Assembly (NCBI RefSeq): GCF_025252405.1
Contig: NZ_CP104307.1
Location: 1,488,001 to 1,552,000 of the forward strand
Length of the DNA: 64,000 nt
Direction of reading: 5' to 3'
DNA from: Flavobacterium sp. TR2
GTDB lineage: Bacteria > Bacteroidota > Bacteroidia > Flavobacteriales > Flavobacteriaceae
Positions within the stretch are counted from its first letter, which is position 1. Each line of letters starts with the position of its first letter. Below the pieces are notes generated by a model. The model was not told the DNA's origin, searched no databases, and saw nothing but the letters and a program-made list of their open reading frames with translations. Below, one piece after another: positions 61,998 through 64,000 of the stretch. The position numbers were made by a program, and so were the translations under genes.

Positions 61998-64000
61998 ATG
62001 CGCAATTTTATTTGGAGTTTATCGCTCCTGTTTGCTGGAATTTCCATCTCTTCTGCCCAAACCAATGGAATAGAAAAAGGAACTTATTTGTCTACAAATA
62101 AAGGAGGGAAAATCAAATTAAATTTATTGGATGATAATAAGTATGAATTGGTTTTTTATTCTGGAGGTTACGAAATTAAAGGCGATTCGCTGGTTTTCTT
62201 AAAAAGTAAAAACACCGTTAATAGATTTGATCTTTCTTTTGTCAAGGATAAAAAAGCAAAAAAAATTAAGATTAAGTTTTTGAATCCGTCTTACTATTCT
62301 TTTTACATAGGAACTCAAAAAGGAACAGAAACAGTACAATACCAAAAAGTTTCAGATATTAAAACAAAAGAAGATCCTGAATGGGTTAAAACCGATTTGG
62401 AGTTTGAAATAGACAAGACCGATTTTCTTTATTTGGTGTACGAAGATTATAACGGAAAAAGTGATGTTAATAAATATGCATTGCCAAAAGATGTTTCAGA
62501 AGTAACGATCAATTATGATTTGGCAGTTTTAAGCGATTTAAACCTTGTCGGATTTTTTGATAAGAATACAAAAGAGTTGAAAGTTTCTGATGAACATGGA
62601 AAGGATCCTTTGGTATTTGTAAACGAAAAAGACGAGAAACCTGCAAAGATTCCAACAGTGGTTCCAGTAGAAACTCAAAGCATAACAAACTGGACTTATC
62701 CAGGTAAAGAACCCGATTATGGAGATGCTTATGGCGCTGCCGTAGATAGTGTAATAGTAGATACTGCTGCTGTAGCTGGAACGGCATATCCTATTGATCC
62801 TCCAACGGCTTATACCAAATATGATTTTAAACTAAAAATAGAAGACAATCTAAAAAAAGCAATAGAATCTACCAAAACAGCCGCTAGCAATAAATTTTTG
62901 GTCGTTGTGGTTGACAGCAAAAATAAAGCGGCAAAGGAAAATTTTGATGCTTTTGTAAAAGAACAAGAAACGCAGACCGGATACAATATGTATGATTCGT
63001 ATAATGCTCTATATGATACATACAACTTTTATTTGGCTGGTGCCGATGATAAAAAATGGCTGAAAAATAATAAAATTACGAATGATCCAAGCCTATTGGT
63101 TTTAAACGGAAACGGCGATCTGCTAGCGATTGCAAAATCAGATTTGACAACGCAGCAATATCAGTTTAGCTATTATGGTGATCTTAACAGAAAACTTCAA
63201 AAAGCAAATGCTTTTTTGGCCATAGATAAAGTATTAAAGAACAAAAAAGCTTCAGATGCAGATCTAATTGCAGCTTTTAATAAAGTGGCCTCATTAGAAC
63301 CTTCTTACGATTATGATTCAGAATATACAGTAAGCGATCCTAATTCTACTGATTTTGTACTTACAAAAACGGTCTTAGACCAAAAAGCAGTAGCTCAAAC
63401 ATGGAAAAAATTGATTGAAGCACACCAAAAAGATAAAGCCGTAAATATGTATTTGGCTGAGACCATTATAAAAGAAATTAAAAATCAAGGTTTTACAAAA
63501 CAGCTTTTTAATCAAGAAAAAATTCTTAATGATACTGATTTTCTAGCAATAGATTATTTGTTAAAACATTCTGACGATATTGAGAACAATAAAGCTGCAT
63601 TCAATAGCAGTGCGCCAGAAATTCATAATGTAGGAAATGCTGTTTCTGAAGTTTCTAACGCATTGCAGCAAAACCTATATGCTTCTCAGGACGGACTTAC
63701 AGGTGAAATGAATAAAGAGAAAATCAATTCTGTTTACAAAGAGATCATCGCATCTGGAAAAGGAAATTTTGATGCCTACAGAAATTATTTTTACTATTTA
63801 AGCCAGCTTGAAGATCAGGACGGTTCTAATGCGACTTATTTGAAAGAATTCAGCACTTATTTTGATAATACATTAGCAGGAGCAAGCCCGATAGAAAAAC
63901 TAGATGCTATTTTTGGAGGTTTAGATTCCAGCTCAAGCTATTCTTATGACGGATGGAGTTCATTTAAACTTTACCATTCAGATATTTGCAACAATGCAGC
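61998..64000 (+). CDS. Large secreted protein with thioredoxin-like region (3' end outside the window)
   Basis: The frame stays open from the ATG at 61998 to the window end (at least 667 residues). It has a signal peptide (ending SISSAQ), an N-terminal beta domain (GTYLSTNKGGKIKLNLLDD), a low-complexity linker rich in Val/Ala/Asp (about 240-275), and a thioredoxin-fold-like part (about 295-390: NKFLVVVVDSKNKAAKENF, then DPSLLVLNGNGDLLAIAK) that lacks a CxxC pair. Beyond this is alpha-helical (VASLEPSYDYDSEY, GNFDAYRNYFYYLSQLEDQ). Family not recognised; a redox activity is unlikely without the cysteines. It has its own promoter. Confidence 0.75.
   Translation, partial: MRNFIWSLSLLFAGISISSAQTNGIEKGTYLSTNKGGKIKLNLLDDNKYELVFYSGGYEIKGDSLVFLKSKNTVNRFDLSFVKDKKAKKIKIKFLNPSYYSFYIGTQKGTETVQYQKVSDIKTKEDPEWVKTDLEFEIDKTDFLYLVYEDYNGKSDVNKYALPKDVSEVTINYDLAVLSDLNLVGFFDKNTKELKVSDEHGKDPLVFVNEKDEKPAKIPTVVPVETQSITNWTYPGKEPDYGDAYGAAVDSVIVDTAAVAGTAYPIDPPTAYTKYDFKLKIEDNLKKAIESTKTAASNKFLVVVVDSKNKAAKENFDAFVKEQETQTGYNMYDSYNALYDTYNFYLAGADDKKWLKNNKITNDPSLLVLNGNGDLLAIAKSDLTTQQYQFSYYGDLNRKLQKANAFLAIDKVLKNKKASDADLIAAFNKVASLEPSYDYDSEYTVSDPNSTDFVLTKTVLDQKAVAQTWKKLIEAHQKDKAVNMYLAETIIKEIKNQGFTKQLFNQEKILNDTDFLAIDYLLKHSDDIENNKAAFNSSAPEIHNVGNAVSEVSNALQQNLYASQDGLTGEMNKEKINSVYKEIIASGKGNFDAYRNYFYYLSQLEDQDGSNATYLKEFSTYFDNTLAGASPIEKLDAIFGGLDSSSSYSYDGWSSFKLYHSDICNNA

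Noticed and set aside
1..64000. tRNA, rRNA, CRISPR or prophage genes
   Set aside because: No such structures or hallmark genes were recognised in any intergenic region; a dedicated tRNA scan would settle the first.

Overview
The window is AT-rich chromosomal DNA of a member of the Flavobacteriia, most likely a Flavobacterium. The evidence is an exosortase F pair, a PorT/SprT-type gliding/secretion protein next to ubiE, the purH-mreBCD-mrdA-rodA cluster, a primary sigma factor without region 1.1, GLPGLI and DUF4249 families, near absence of Shine-Dalgarno sequences, and promoters of the Bacteroidota form TTG-N18..22-TAnnTTTG. No rRNA, tRNA, CRISPR array, transposase or prophage gene was seen.

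Layout. 1-3.3 kb: the end of a secreted nuclease, a periplasmic glutaminase, rpe and the primary sigma factor, with a 25-bp perfect hairpin between rpe and rpoD. 3.4-16.9 kb: the most distinctive region, two tandem copies of one four-gene envelope module on the minus strand. Transcribed order is small secreted protein, STN-type TonB-dependent receptor, DUF4249 lipoprotein, and a secreted protein joining a macroglobulin-like N-terminus to a receptor-plug-like domain. A 27-nt near-identical sequence precedes each copy and marks the duplication unit. 17-20.5 kb: pnp, rpsO and a MORN-type protein. 20.5-25 kb: free methionine sulfoxide reductase, exosortase F with its partner, and a metal-handling cassette (HYC_CC_PP protein, TonB receptor, periplasmic HMA protein). 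25-33.3 kb: DedA, then rodA, mrdA, mreD, mreC, mreB and purH, the cell-elongation machinery.

33.4-46.3 kb: a MacB-like permease, a cupin/JmjC protein, accD (lacking its zinc-ribbon cysteines), fbaA, a TamL-type outer-membrane assembly lipoprotein, a SpoU methyltransferase, porT, ubiE, dihydrofolate reductase, a 2TM protein, a standalone CBM48 domain, thyA and a bifunctional nuclease. A 579-bp gap at 42.7-43.3 kb has a promoter-like site, a repeated motif and a terminator but no protein gene. 46.4-56.5 kb: etfAB, the pyruvate dehydrogenase E1 beta subunit, a DUF5686 outer-membrane protein, a 3-methyladenine glycosylase, soluble pyrophosphatase, and the membrane ion-pumping pyrophosphatase hppA with an unusual Cys-rich tail. 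56.6-64 kb: a deoxynucleoside kinase, a beta-propeller-like secreted protein, a GLPGLI protein with its TonB-type receptor, and a large secreted protein running off the window.

Most of the window is housekeeping. The accessory signal lies in the duplicated TonB/DUF4249/MG2-plug module, the metal-uptake cassette, the hppA tail, and families of intergenic inverted repeats typical of this genus.
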